The position numbers were made by a program, and so were the translations under genes. A DNA stretch of 48,389 nucleotides, from contig ONJX01000021.1 in the NCBI GenBank assembly GCA_900318255.1, forward strand, positions 1 to 48,389. Reading direction: 5' to 3'. Shown one piece after another: positions 17,281 to 25,452 of the stretch; within the stretch, counting starts at the first letter, position 1; every line of letters starts with the position of its first letter. Below the pieces are notes generated by a model. The model searched no databases, had not been told where the DNA came from, and saw nothing but the letters and a program-made list of their open reading frames with translations. The stretch is from an uncultured Prevotellaceae bacterium (GTDB lineage Bacteria > Bacteroidota > Bacteroidia > Bacteroidales > Muribaculaceae).

Positions 17281-17336
17281 CACAATTCACAATGCATAAT
17301 GCACAATTCACAATGCATAATGCACAATTCACATTT
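17281..17336 (+). repeat. Heptamer array (CACAATT / CACAATG / CATAATG)
   Basis: Eight 7-bp units run in register from 2 bp after the nadB stop to 14 bp before the next ATG, forming a 21-bp super-period of CACAATT, CACAATG, CATAATG. It fills almost the whole intergenic space. Confidence 0.9.
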
Positions 17337-17350
17337 TTTAATGTATCATC

Positions 17351-18313
17351 ATGGCACTGAAACACTTTTTTCTAATAGCGTTAACTTTAATGACCTTGTT
17401 GAGCTGCAAGTCGCAAAAGGCAAGCGAGAGCACTTCGGTTGTTGATGACGCTATCACTCAAGCAGTGACTTTTGATGGCAGCAATGCCTTTAACCTGGTG
17501 AAGACGCAGTGCGACTTCGGGCCGCGCGTGCCTGGCACGCCGGCTCACAGCAAGTGCGCCCAGTGGCTGGAGCAATCGCTGCGACAGAGCTGCGACACGG
17601 TGATTGTGCAACAGGGGCAAGTCACCACCTTTGACGGTACCGCCCTCAACATAAAGAATTTTGTGGGGAGCTTCAACCCCAGCAACAGCGACCGCATCTT
17701 GCTGCTGGCACACTGGGACTGCCGCCCCTGGGCCGACAACGACCCCGACCCGGCAAAGCACCGTGAGCCAGTGATGGGAGCTAACGATGGCGCCAGCGGC
17801 GTGGCAGTGCTGCTGGAGCTGGCTCGCCTGATGAAGGAGAAGAAGCCAAGCATAGGCGTTGACATCCTGCTCGTGGATGCCGAGGACTGGGGCACCAACG
17901 ACGTGGAGGACTCGTGGGCACTGGGCACGCAATACTGGGCACGCAACCCACATGTGGAGGGCTACACGGCACGCTTTGGCATCCTGCTCGACATGGTGGG
18001 CGCTAAGGGCGCAAAATTCTATCAGGAATATGAGTCGATGCAATATGCACCAGCTGTGGTTGCCGAGGTGTGGGATGTGGCGCAGAAGAGTGGCTATGGA
18101 GCCTACTTCGACAACAACTATGGCGGTGGCGTCACCGACGACCATGTCGTGATCAACGGCATGGGCATCAAGTGCATCGACATCATCGACATGCGTCCAG
18201 ACGGCGGCTTCTTCGCCGGCTGGCACACCACCGACGACACCCTCGGCTGGATAGACCAGACCACCCTCAAAGCCGTGGGGCAAGTGGTGGCCAATGTGGT
18301 GTACAGCTACTAA
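17351..18313 (+). CDS. M28-family lipoprotein, glutaminyl-peptide cyclotransferase-like
   Basis: The 320-residue protein has a lipobox LLSC with Cys19, so it is a lipoprotein. The fold is the M28 zinc peptidase: LLAHWDCRPWADND (His121), GANDGASGVAVLLELAR (Asp146), LLVDAEDWG (Glu178) and the end FFAGWHTTDDTLGWIDQTTL (His292). The last motif lines up with the WHTMDD region of animal-type glutaminyl cyclases, in which Asp, Glu and His hold a single zinc. Bacteroidota are known to carry such type II glutaminyl cyclases, which form N-terminal pyroglutamate on exported proteins exposed after signal cleavage. A plain aminopeptidase remains possible. Confidence 0.75.
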   Translation: MALKHFFLIALTLMTLLSCKSQKASESTSVVDDAITQAVTFDGSNAFNLVKTQCDFGPRVPGTPAHSKCAQWLEQSLRQSCDTVIVQQGQVTTFDGTALNIKNFVGSFNPSNSDRILLLAHWDCRPWADNDPDPAKHREPVMGANDGASGVAVLLELARLMKEKKPSIGVDILLVDAEDWGTNDVEDSWALGTQYWARNPHVEGYTARFGILLDMVGAKGAKFYQEYESMQYAPAVVAEVWDVAQKSGYGAYFDNNYGGGVTDDHVVINGMGIKCIDIIDMRPDGGFFAGWHTTDDTLGWIDQTTLKAVGQVVANVVYSY

Positions 18314-18326
18314 TTATGGGGTAAAA

Positions 18327-18501
18327 GTTAAGGGTTAAGGGTTAAGAGTTTACAGTTGAGAGTTTAGAATTAAGGGTTTAGTAGGGACAAGACGTGCCTT
18401 GTCAGCCAAAACACAAACAGGTTGTATTGCCCATAATCTCACCAATATCTTCAATAAACGATAAACCATAAACCATAAACGAAAACCGTTCCACATTCCA
18501 C
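18327..18501 (+). repeat. Composite intergenic repeat: GTTAAGG 7-mers, palindrome, CATAAAC and NTTCCAC 7-mers
   Basis: Heptamers at 18327-18382 (GTTAAGG, GTTAAGG, GTTAAGA, GTTTACA, GTTGAGA, GTTTAGA, ATTAAGG, GTTTAGT) abut a palindrome copy at 18381-18403 (GTAGGGACAAGACGTGCCTT then GTC). The flank CCCATAATCTCACCA follows at about 18430. Heptamers resume at 18453-18501 (AATAAAC, GATAAAC, CATAAAC, CATAAAC, GAAAACC, GTTCCAC, ATTCCAC). The exopolysaccharide locus starts just after. Confidence 0.9.
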
Positions 18502-18522
18502 CTAAATAATAACAACTTAAGA

Positions 18523-19959
18523 TTGGCACAAGCACAGGCACATAGCAAGCGTTCCACCAAGTTCTTGAAAGACTTGGGCATCTATGCCATCGGAAACCTG
18601 GGATCAAAGATCATCACGTTTGCGATGGTGCCGCTCTACACCTTCTTCGTCAAGGACACCAGCGACTTTGGCTACTACGACTTGTGCTTGACGATAATTT
18701 TCCTGATAATGCCCCTTGCCACGCTGCAACTGCGCGACGGAGCATTCCGATTCCTTCTTGAGACTCAAGATGAGCAGCATCGCACTCGCATTATCTCATT
18801 CATCTACCGCACTCTGCTCACTAGTCTTGTAGTGTCAGTTATAGCCACCGCAATGCTGGCAATGTTCACCAGCATCGACTACCTGTGGTATTGCTTTGCA
18901 CTGCTCATGGCGATGTCGTTTTTTGAAGTGATCGCACAAGTGGCGCGCGGCTTGGGCAACAACAAGGACTTTGTCATGGCTGGCATCTTGTCATCGCTGA
19001 GTATAGGTGTGTTGAGCATCATCTTCGTCGCTTGCATGAACATGGGCATTGAAGGCATCTTCATTGCCAACATTCTTGCCCGTGTGATTGCGCTCCTCTA
19101 TCTAGAAGTGAAGATGCACATCGTGGCACGCTACTTCAGGTTCAATATCAGCATGAAGCAAGTGGGGCACGACATCCTCAAGTACTCGTTGCCACTGCTC
19201 CCTGGCTCACTGTGCTGGTGGCTCACAGGCAGCAGCGACCGCTGGTTCATCAACCACTTCCTTGGGCTCGACGTCAATGGCCTCTATGCCGTGGCATTCC
19301 GCTTCAACGGCATCATCCTCACCCTTGCCACCATCTTCTATCAAGCATGGCAGGAGACCGCCATCCTGCAATATAACAGTCCCGACCGCGACAAGTTTTT
19401 CTCCAAGATGTTCAACAGCTACATTGGCATTCTCGCTATCCTGATTACTGGCTACACGTTCACCCTAAAGGTGATGTACCCAATCATTGTAGATGCCAAC
19501 TATCAAGAGAGCTCCAGCTACCTTTACTTGCTGGGCATCTCGGCTGTGCTATTTGCTCTCTCGGCATTCTTCGACATGGGCTACCAGTGTGCCAAAGACA
19601 CCACACGCACCCTGCCCGCCATTTTCCTGGCGGCGATTGTCAACATTGTGTGCAACTACCTGCTGGTAAAGCACGTGGGAGTGTATGGAGCCATCTCCAC
19701 ATCAATAATCACCTATCTAGTACTCTTCTTCTACCGCCTTCACGACATGAAACGCTACTTCAATCTGTCGTTTTATCGCTCAACGGCTATAGCCACTGCC
19801 ATCATTCCGCTGGGTGCCATCCCCTATCACTTCCTCGACACATGGTGGTTGCTACTACTTTACATGATTGTGGCAATAGTTGTCGCTACGTTTTCTTTAC
19901 CACAAGACACACGCTATGAGATATGCGATAAGGTCATTTCAAAAATAAGAAGGCATTAA
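18523..19959 (+). CDS. Oligosaccharide flippase (Wzx-like, MOP superfamily)
   Basis: The 478-residue integral membrane protein has about 12-14 hydrophobic helices and no soluble domain. The opening (FLKDLGIYAIGNLGSKIITF, then VPLYTFFVKDTSDFGYYDL) is typical of polysaccharide flippases that move undecaprenyl-linked repeat units to the outer leaflet. The start is taken as the TTG at 18523, because no ATG or GTG occurs in frame before the first membrane helix; this needs caution. It is the first gene of a plus-strand polysaccharide locus (export lipoprotein, polymerase, chain-length protein and transferases follow). Its upstream region is made of repeats, with no clear promoter. Confidence 0.85.
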   Translation: MAQAQAHSKRSTKFLKDLGIYAIGNLGSKIITFAMVPLYTFFVKDTSDFGYYDLCLTIIFLIMPLATLQLRDGAFRFLLETQDEQHRTRIISFIYRTLLTSLVVSVIATAMLAMFTSIDYLWYCFALLMAMSFFEVIAQVARGLGNNKDFVMAGILSSLSIGVLSIIFVACMNMGIEGIFIANILARVIALLYLEVKMHIVARYFRFNISMKQVGHDILKYSLPLLPGSLCWWLTGSSDRWFINHFLGLDVNGLYAVAFRFNGIILTLATIFYQAWQETAILQYNSPDRDKFFSKMFNSYIGILAILITGYTFTLKVMYPIIVDANYQESSSYLYLLGISAVLFALSAFFDMGYQCAKDTTRTLPAIFLAAIVNIVCNYLLVKHVGVYGAISTSIITYLVLFFYRLHDMKRYFNLSFYRSTAIATAIIPLGAIPYHFLDTWWLLLLYMIVAIVVATFSLPQDTRYEICDKVISKIRRH

Positions 19960-20017
19960 ACAATAATGGCATTGCTAAGAACGTTTATATTAATATATAC
20001 ATTACGCAACCATTGTT

Positions 20018-21040
20018 ATGAAAATCTTTTTTTTTGAAATAAATAATCGCACTGTCACCAGTTTTTATCTCAATATCATCATCGAGGCGTTGAAGAATTG
20101 CGGCCATGAGGTATTGCCTTTAAAAGACACGAGTGCCACAAGCCTAAAGAAGATTTCAACCCAACGTCATGACACATGGTTCATTACAACAGGCCACAAA
20201 GACATCACACAACTATATTTCAAGGGATACCGAAACTTTATACACTGGTTTCAAGGTCTCCCCGCCGAAGAAGATTTCATGCGCACCCACAACAAGTTGC
20301 GACTATGGGGACTTAATTTCCTCGACAAAATGACGATTAAGCATTGTTCTTATGCCTTTTTTGTGTCGTCTTACCAAAAAGATTACATCACAAGCAAGTT
20401 TCATGTTGAATCGCCAAAGCACTTTATCATGCCTTGCTTTAACGAGACCATCAATCCCAATGTTTTTTTCACCCCAGGAAAATATGAAAAAAACACTTTT
20501 TGCTATGTGGGCTCTACAGTGGATGTGTGGCAAAACTTTGAAAACATCATTGAGATTTATAAGCACATAGAATCCACTCACCATGACTGCTTGTTTAAAA
20601 TCATCACTCCTAATGAGAGCGAAACACACAAGCTGGTCTCAAAGCACCAGCTTAAGAACGTAATCATCAAGAGCGTGACACAAGATCAAGTGAGCGATGA
20701 AATCGCCGACTGCAAATTTGGCTTTCTGTTGAGAAAAGACCACATCGTCAACAATGTGTCAACACCCACCAAGTTGTCTAATTATTTGGCAAACGGCATT
20801 ATCCCCATCGTGAGCGACTCTATACTCAGCTACCGAGACATTGCACAAAAGCACCAGCTCTTGTGCCTAGTGAGTGAGACCAACGCTGCCGCTATGCTTG
20901 ATCGATGTCTCGCAACAACCTATACGCCTCAAATGGTACTTGATTCTTTCAATAAAATATTTGAATCTTATTTCAACCGTGACCTGTATGTGAAACAAAT
21001 AGAAAAAGAATTAAATACATTTCTTAGCACAAACAACTAA
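20018..21040 (+). CDS. Glycosyltransferase, GT4-like (GT-B fold)
   Basis: The 340-residue soluble protein begins MKIFFFEINNRTVTSFYLN. The C-terminal half has the group-1 glycosyltransferase pattern: a first strand with a glycine turn (NTFCYVGSTVDVWQNF), a middle strand (CLFKIITPNES) and the acceptor-side motif STPTKLSNYLANGIIPIVSD, where P-K-L-x-x-Y is followed by the conserved small-residue turn. The N-terminal half is divergent. The sugar it transfers cannot be read from sequence. It lies 58 bp after the flippase gene and is probably cotranscribed. Confidence 0.7.
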   Translation: MKIFFFEINNRTVTSFYLNIIIEALKNCGHEVLPLKDTSATSLKKISTQRHDTWFITTGHKDITQLYFKGYRNFIHWFQGLPAEEDFMRTHNKLRLWGLNFLDKMTIKHCSYAFFVSSYQKDYITSKFHVESPKHFIMPCFNETINPNVFFTPGKYEKNTFCYVGSTVDVWQNFENIIEIYKHIESTHHDCLFKIITPNESETHKLVSKHQLKNVIIKSVTQDQVSDEIADCKFGFLLRKDHIVNNVSTPTKLSNYLANGIIPIVSDSILSYRDIAQKHQLLCLVSETNAAAMLDRCLATTYTPQMVLDSFNKIFESYFNRDLYVKQIEKELNTFLSTNN

Positions 21041-21067
21041 TTACACCATTCTTATATCCAAACAATT

Positions 21068-21874
21068 ATGAAAATCAAACACTTAATAATAGCAATAGCA
21101 GCAATCATCATGCTTTCGGGATGCAAATCAACCGAAAACACTTTATCCTACTTCAGAAATCTGGGCAACACACCCAGTGGAGTGATGCCACAAGGCTCTA
21201 AATATGGCATAAAGATAGCCCCCGAAGATGAGCTCTCGATTGTGGTCTCTTCATCGGTTCCCGAAGCCACAGCTATGTTTAACCAGCCACAGGCCAACAC
21301 CGCTCGTCGAGGCGAGATGGCCACACAACCTGTTCCTCGCCTTCAAACTTACATTGTCAACAAAGATGGCGACATCGTGATGCCAGTGATAGGACACGTC
21401 AACGTGGCGGGAAAGACCACCCGCGAGATTGAGCAGATGATTTCATCTAAAGTGAGCCAAACGGTAAAAGACCCCTTTGTGAGAGTGGAGCTGCTGGGCT
21501 TTTATGTTAACGTGATGGGCGAGGTGAAGAACCCACACCGCATCTATGTCAACTCCGAGCGCTTCACACTGCTCGACGCGCTGAGTGCCGCTGGCGACCT
21601 CACCGAGTTTGGCGAGCGCAGCAACGTGATGATAATACGTGACGAAAACGGGCAGCAGACCTATCACCGCCTAAACCTCGCCGACAGCAGCATTTTCTCG
21701 TCGCCTTATTTCTATCTGCAACAGAACGATGTGGTATATGTTGAGCCCAACCAAATACGCATCGACAACTCCAAGTACAACCAAAATAATTCCTACAAAC
21801 TTACCGTCATTTCCACGATAGTAAGTGCTGCCTCGGTAATAGCCTCTCTCATCATTGCCCTCACAGTAAAATAG
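21068..21874 (+). CDS. Polysaccharide export lipoprotein (Wza-like)
   Basis: The 268-residue lipoprotein has lipobox LSGC with Cys19. The polysaccharide-export domain covers about 45-125 (YGIKIAPEDELSIVVSSS, DGDIVMPVIGHVNVAGKTTREI), and a SLBB-type segment follows (VNVMGEVKNPHRIYV, LLDALSAAGDLTEFG). The C-terminus ends in a hydrophobic helix (VISTIVSAASVIASLIIAL), matching the membrane-spanning C-terminal helix of Wza. It should form the outer-membrane exit channel that works with the Wzc-like protein two genes downstream. Confidence 0.9.
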   Translation: MKIKHLIIAIAAIIMLSGCKSTENTLSYFRNLGNTPSGVMPQGSKYGIKIAPEDELSIVVSSSVPEATAMFNQPQANTARRGEMATQPVPRLQTYIVNKDGDIVMPVIGHVNVAGKTTREIEQMISSKVSQTVKDPFVRVELLGFYVNVMGEVKNPHRIYVNSERFTLLDALSAAGDLTEFGERSNVMIIRDENGQQTYHRLNLADSSIFSSPYFYLQQNDVVYVEPNQIRIDNSKYNQNNSYKLTVISTIVSAASVIASLIIALTVK

Positions 21875-21900
21875 CATACCGCCCCGCAATCCACCCACTA

Positions 21901-23163
21901 ATGACTATCAAGCTCGACAAACTATGCATCTGGATTTTCATTGGCAGCATTGCATTAATGCTGCCCAGTCTCCAGTATGTGAAAGTTGCCGATGAGCTTG
22001 GCTGCTATCTGCTTGGAGCCATCGCATTTGTTGATTGTGTCGTCAACAAGCAGTACCGCAAGTACACAGTGGTTTTCGCGTTCTTAATTTTCTTTGCATT
22101 CTACATTGTCTATTCCATTGCATTTCTCAATTTCAACACCACGCGTTTCATCATCACCGATGCAATAATAGAACTCAAGCCTTTCCTGCCTTATTTAGTA
22201 ATCTTTGCCATCTCGCCTAGATTCAACGAGCGTGAAAAAGACATTATCAAGGTTTTATGTTACATCAACGTTACAGCATGCCTGATATTGGCTTGCCTGG
22301 GCGACTATTATACCGAACTAACATTGGGACATTTGTCCTTTTTGGGTACCACTTGTTTCATCTGTGCTTGCACACACATGCTGCTATCCATCGACTCAGA
22401 AGGGACCCTCAGCAAGCGCGATGTGACAATAATCGTTGTCATGCTGGTGATTGGCTTGAGAAGCATTAGGGCTAAATATTTTGGCGAGTTTATCTTGATC
22501 ATGTTCTTCATGTTCCTTTACAAACCTGGCATGATGAAGAATTTCAATTTCAAGCATGGGTTGCTGATTATCAGTGTGATTGCCACTGTTATTGCGGCCA
22601 GCTGGAACAAGATTTCTTATTATTTCATCACTGGCACATCCGACTCCTTCGACCTTGAAACCCTGGAGTCGTTTGCTCGACCAGTTCTTTATGCCACTGC
22701 GGGACTCATCTTTGTCGATTTCTTCCCGTTTGGCTCAGGACTGGCCTCGTTTGCGTCTTATGCGTCGGCCCAAAACTATTCAGGCTTATATCACTACTAT
22801 GGCATAAACAATGTGTGGGGACTGTCGGAAGATTTCAATGAATTCATCTGCGACGCCTACTATCCTTGCCTTGCTCAGTTCGGGATAGCTGGTGTTGTGG
22901 CTTTCATCATTTTTTTCACGTCGATATACCACCATCTGCGTGCATTAATAAGATATAACTCTAAGCACTACAAGTACCACTTCGTGGTGGGAGTGTCGAT
23001 AATTATTTTCATTTTAATAGAGAACATTGGTGGCACAGTTTTTGTGCAATCACCAGGAATGCTCGCTATGATGCTGCTGGGCTTAACGGCATCGCTGGCC
23101 CATGAACCCGAGGTGTACCAGCACTCCATAACTCACAAGAAAACATTCAAAATAAAGATATGA
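21901..23163 (+). CDS. O-antigen/exopolysaccharide polymerase (Wzy-like)
   Basis: The 420-residue protein has about ten or more hydrophobic helices and a larger soluble loop in the second half (about residues 240-320: TGTSDSFDLETLESFARPVL, SAQNYSGLYHYYGINNVWGL), the layout of Wzy and O-antigen-ligase proteins. Sequence is poorly conserved in this class, so the call rests on topology and on its place between the export lipoprotein and the chain-length protein. Its TGA overlaps the next ATG (ATGA), which indicates translational coupling. Confidence 0.75.
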   Translation: MTIKLDKLCIWIFIGSIALMLPSLQYVKVADELGCYLLGAIAFVDCVVNKQYRKYTVVFAFLIFFAFYIVYSIAFLNFNTTRFIITDAIIELKPFLPYLVIFAISPRFNEREKDIIKVLCYINVTACLILACLGDYYTELTLGHLSFLGTTCFICACTHMLLSIDSEGTLSKRDVTIIVVMLVIGLRSIRAKYFGEFILIMFFMFLYKPGMMKNFNFKHGLLIISVIATVIAASWNKISYYFITGTSDSFDLETLESFARPVLYATAGLIFVDFFPFGSGLASFASYASAQNYSGLYHYYGINNVWGLSEDFNEFICDAYYPCLAQFGIAGVVAFIIFFTSIYHHLRALIRYNSKHYKYHFVVGVSIIIFILIENIGGTVFVQSPGMLAMMLLGLTASLAHEPEVYQHSITHKKTFKIKI

Positions 23164-25199
23164 ACGACAATACTTTAGACCTAAGACGTCACTCTCGCGA
23201 GATAAAGCGTTACAAATGGTGGATAATAGCATCGGTAGCTGCTTTTGCTTTGCTTGCCTTGTGGTATTGGCAGCACCACATGCCCGAGTACACTGTGCAC
23301 AGCGTTATGCTCATCGAGGAAGATGAGGATAACGGCACGGGCAGCAGCATCTCTAAAGCTGGTGGCATCTCACAAATGATGAGGGCATTCTCGATAGGTG
23401 GCTTTGGCGCCTCGTCGGTCGATAATGAGCGCATCATTGCCGAGACCCACACCGTGCTGATGCGCACCATCAAAGACCTGGGGCTGAACTGCACCGTGGT
23501 GGGGCACGACGGCTTCAAGCGTAAAGCCCTCTATGGCAACCAAAGCCCCATCAAGGTTAACGCCCCGAGTGAGCTGTTCGACACCCTTAGAGTGGGGCTC
23601 AAGATGAACATTGCCTTCAGTGGCGAGAAAGCCACCATAAGAGTGAAGAAGGGGATGTTCACTACTGTGACCACCCTCCACGACGTGACTCTGCCATGTG
23701 AGGTGAGAACCCCTTACGGCACATTCCAAGTGGCACACAACGACTCCTGCCAACCCCTAAAGGATTTCACTAACGAGTTCACGGTGAGCATCGCCGGCAG
23801 CGAGCCCCTAGTAGAATACTACCGCAAAAAGATAACTCTCGACCTCTACGACAAAAAGGCCGACGCCGTGGAGTTCACCCTAGACGACCCCTGCCCCGAG
23901 CGTGGCATCGCCATCCTCAACAAGATGATGGAGAACTACAACAACGTGCGCAAGGAGCATAAAGACGACATCTCGCGCAAAGAAATTGAGTTCTACGACA
24001 CCCGCATAGCATCACTGGCTCAAGAGCTGGAAAATGCCGACAACCGCATGGTGGAGTTCAAGAAGAACAACAGCATCGTTGACCTCGAGGCACAGGCTGG
24101 AGCCATCATCAAGCAAGACGCCGCCACACAGCAAGAAGCAGTGAGGCTGCGCGCCGAGATGGAAATCAACCAAATGATTTTGAATGAACTCAACAAGAGT
24201 GGATACAATGTTTTGCCCATTATTGGCAATGATGCCTCAGCAGCGGCCATCTCACAATACAACAGCCTGGTGACAGCAAAGCAGGAACTCGAGAAGTCGG
24301 CAAAGGGCGAGAACGAGGCCCTGCAGTCTATCAACGAAAAACTCGCAGCCGCCAAGAGGTCGATTGTCACCAGCGCCGGACGCCACATCGACGCCTCACG
24401 CATACGCCTCGACCAGCTCAATGCCAGCATAGGGCACGACGACGTGAAGAAGTCGCACATGCCCTCGCAAGAGAAGGAATACCTCAACTTGCTGCGCGAC
24501 AAGGAGCTCAAGAACGAGCTGTTTATCTTCTTGATGCAGCGCCGCGAGAGCAGCATGTTGCAGCTCACCAAGAACTCCTCGCCAAGTTTCGTCATCGACA
24601 AGGCTTACAGCGACGTCAAGCCCAGTATCATCAAGCCAGTTGTTATATCGCTCGTCTTGCTCATTTTTGGGCTGTTGCTGCCTATCGTGTTAATTCTCTA
24701 CTTGATGAAGAAACGCAATCGCATTCTCGACACCTTTGATTTAAACAGCACATGGGAAAAACAAGCATGGAAAGCTTCTTCAGCCAAGAATAAGCAGATA
24801 AACTTTAATGAGCTTAGATCAAGGCTGTTTAATATGGGTAATATACACAAACTCTATACTCACGATTTCAGTGGCGACAATCATGAAATTCTATCAGGAT
24901 TCATCACCTGCATTGAGAAAGCCAGCAAAACGGTGAGCACGCTCAAAGCCAGCAATGTTGACAACCTGTACTCCACCAAGTGCAATGATGAGATTGAAAA
25001 GTCACAACACAATGACTACATTTTCATTGAGATTGACCAAATTGATAAATTGAGCGAGATTAACGACAAGCTCCAAGATAGCGACAGCGGTATATTACTA
25101 ATGCTCAAGAATGGCAAAACCACCCGAAAAGAATTCAATAAATTTATGGCTCAAGCCAGCGACACCTGCACCAACAAGACTTTGATAATAATTGCATAA
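23160..25199 (+). CDS. Wzc-like chain-length protein with degenerate kinase domain
   Basis: The 679-residue protein has an N-terminal membrane helix (about 20-38), a long periplasmic part with coiled coil (about 260-450), and a second helix (about 490-515), as in Wzz/Wzc. The 164-residue cytoplasmic tail resembles a BY-kinase domain: NELRSRLFN matches the EAFRSLRTN lead-in, and NDYIFIEIDQI is at the Walker-B position. Where kinases carry VTSxxPGEGKS it has YTHDFSGDNHEI, so the Walker A lysine is gone, and there is no C-terminal tyrosine cluster. It probably sets chain length or gates export without ATP-dependent phosphorylation. Start overlaps the polymerase gene by 4 nt. Confidence 0.82.
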   Translation: MNDNTLDLRRHSREIKRYKWWIIASVAAFALLALWYWQHHMPEYTVHSVMLIEEDEDNGTGSSISKAGGISQMMRAFSIGGFGASSVDNERIIAETHTVLMRTIKDLGLNCTVVGHDGFKRKALYGNQSPIKVNAPSELFDTLRVGLKMNIAFSGEKATIRVKKGMFTTVTTLHDVTLPCEVRTPYGTFQVAHNDSCQPLKDFTNEFTVSIAGSEPLVEYYRKKITLDLYDKKADAVEFTLDDPCPERGIAILNKMMENYNNVRKEHKDDISRKEIEFYDTRIASLAQELENADNRMVEFKKNNSIVDLEAQAGAIIKQDAATQQEAVRLRAEMEINQMILNELNKSGYNVLPIIGNDASAAAISQYNSLVTAKQELEKSAKGENEALQSINEKLAAAKRSIVTSAGRHIDASRIRLDQLNASIGHDDVKKSHMPSQEKEYLNLLRDKELKNELFIFLMQRRESSMLQLTKNSSPSFVIDKAYSDVKPSIIKPVVISLVLLIFGLLLPIVLILYLMKKRNRILDTFDLNSTWEKQAWKASSAKNKQINFNELRSRLFNMGNIHKLYTHDFSGDNHEILSGFITCIEKASKTVSTLKASNVDNLYSTKCNDEIEKSQHNDYIFIEIDQIDKLSEINDKLQDSDSGILLMLKNGKTTRKEFNKFMAQASDTCTNKTLIIIA

Positions 25200-25229
25200 T
25201 TAGTAATTCACAAGTTTCTATCTTGCTCA

Positions 25230-25290
25230 CTGGTCTATCGTTTATGACAGACAGTGATGAGATTATAGAGTGACAAGGCGCGCCTTGTCC
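25230..25290 (-). repeat. Inverted copy of the composite element (palindrome plus ATAATCTCATCA flank)
   Basis: GACAAGGCGCGCCTTGTC at 25272-25289 is a perfect 18-bp palindrome. Read on the minus strand it is followed by CTATAATCTCATCACTGTC and then CATAAACGATAGACC, the same order as at 12718-12797 and 18381-18480. Confidence 0.8.
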
Positions 25291-25316
25291 ACACATAACT
25301 CTAAACGCTATAATTC

Positions 25317-25348
25317 AAGTTTCTAAAGTTTCAGCACTTTAGAAACTT
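25317..25348 (+). terminator. AT-rich hairpin between two polysaccharide genes
   Basis: AAGTTTCTAAAG (25317-25328) pairs perfectly over 12 bp with CTTTAGAAACTT (25337-25348), with an 8-nt loop. No T run follows on the plus strand, so it may be a weak terminator, an mRNA-stability hairpin or a regulatory structure. It separates the Wzc-like gene from the next transferase, which has its own -7 element. Confidence 0.4.
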
Positions 25349-25414
25349 AATTAGTGTAAAATCGTGGTTTTTAAATAAAAGGCTCTATTATTTTCAGCTT
25401 TACAATTTTTTCTG

Positions 25415-25422
25415 TAATTTTG
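25415..25422 (+). promoter_or_regulatory. Probable internal -7 element of the polysaccharide locus
   Basis: TAATTTTG at 25415-25422 matches TAnnTTTG and lies 31 bp before the next gene. A T-rich stretch (TTTTCAG) sits where the -33 element would be. It implies a second transcript starting here. Confidence 0.5.
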
Positions 25423-25452
25423 CACGCTTTTCTTTAACAGAGCATCGAGAAA

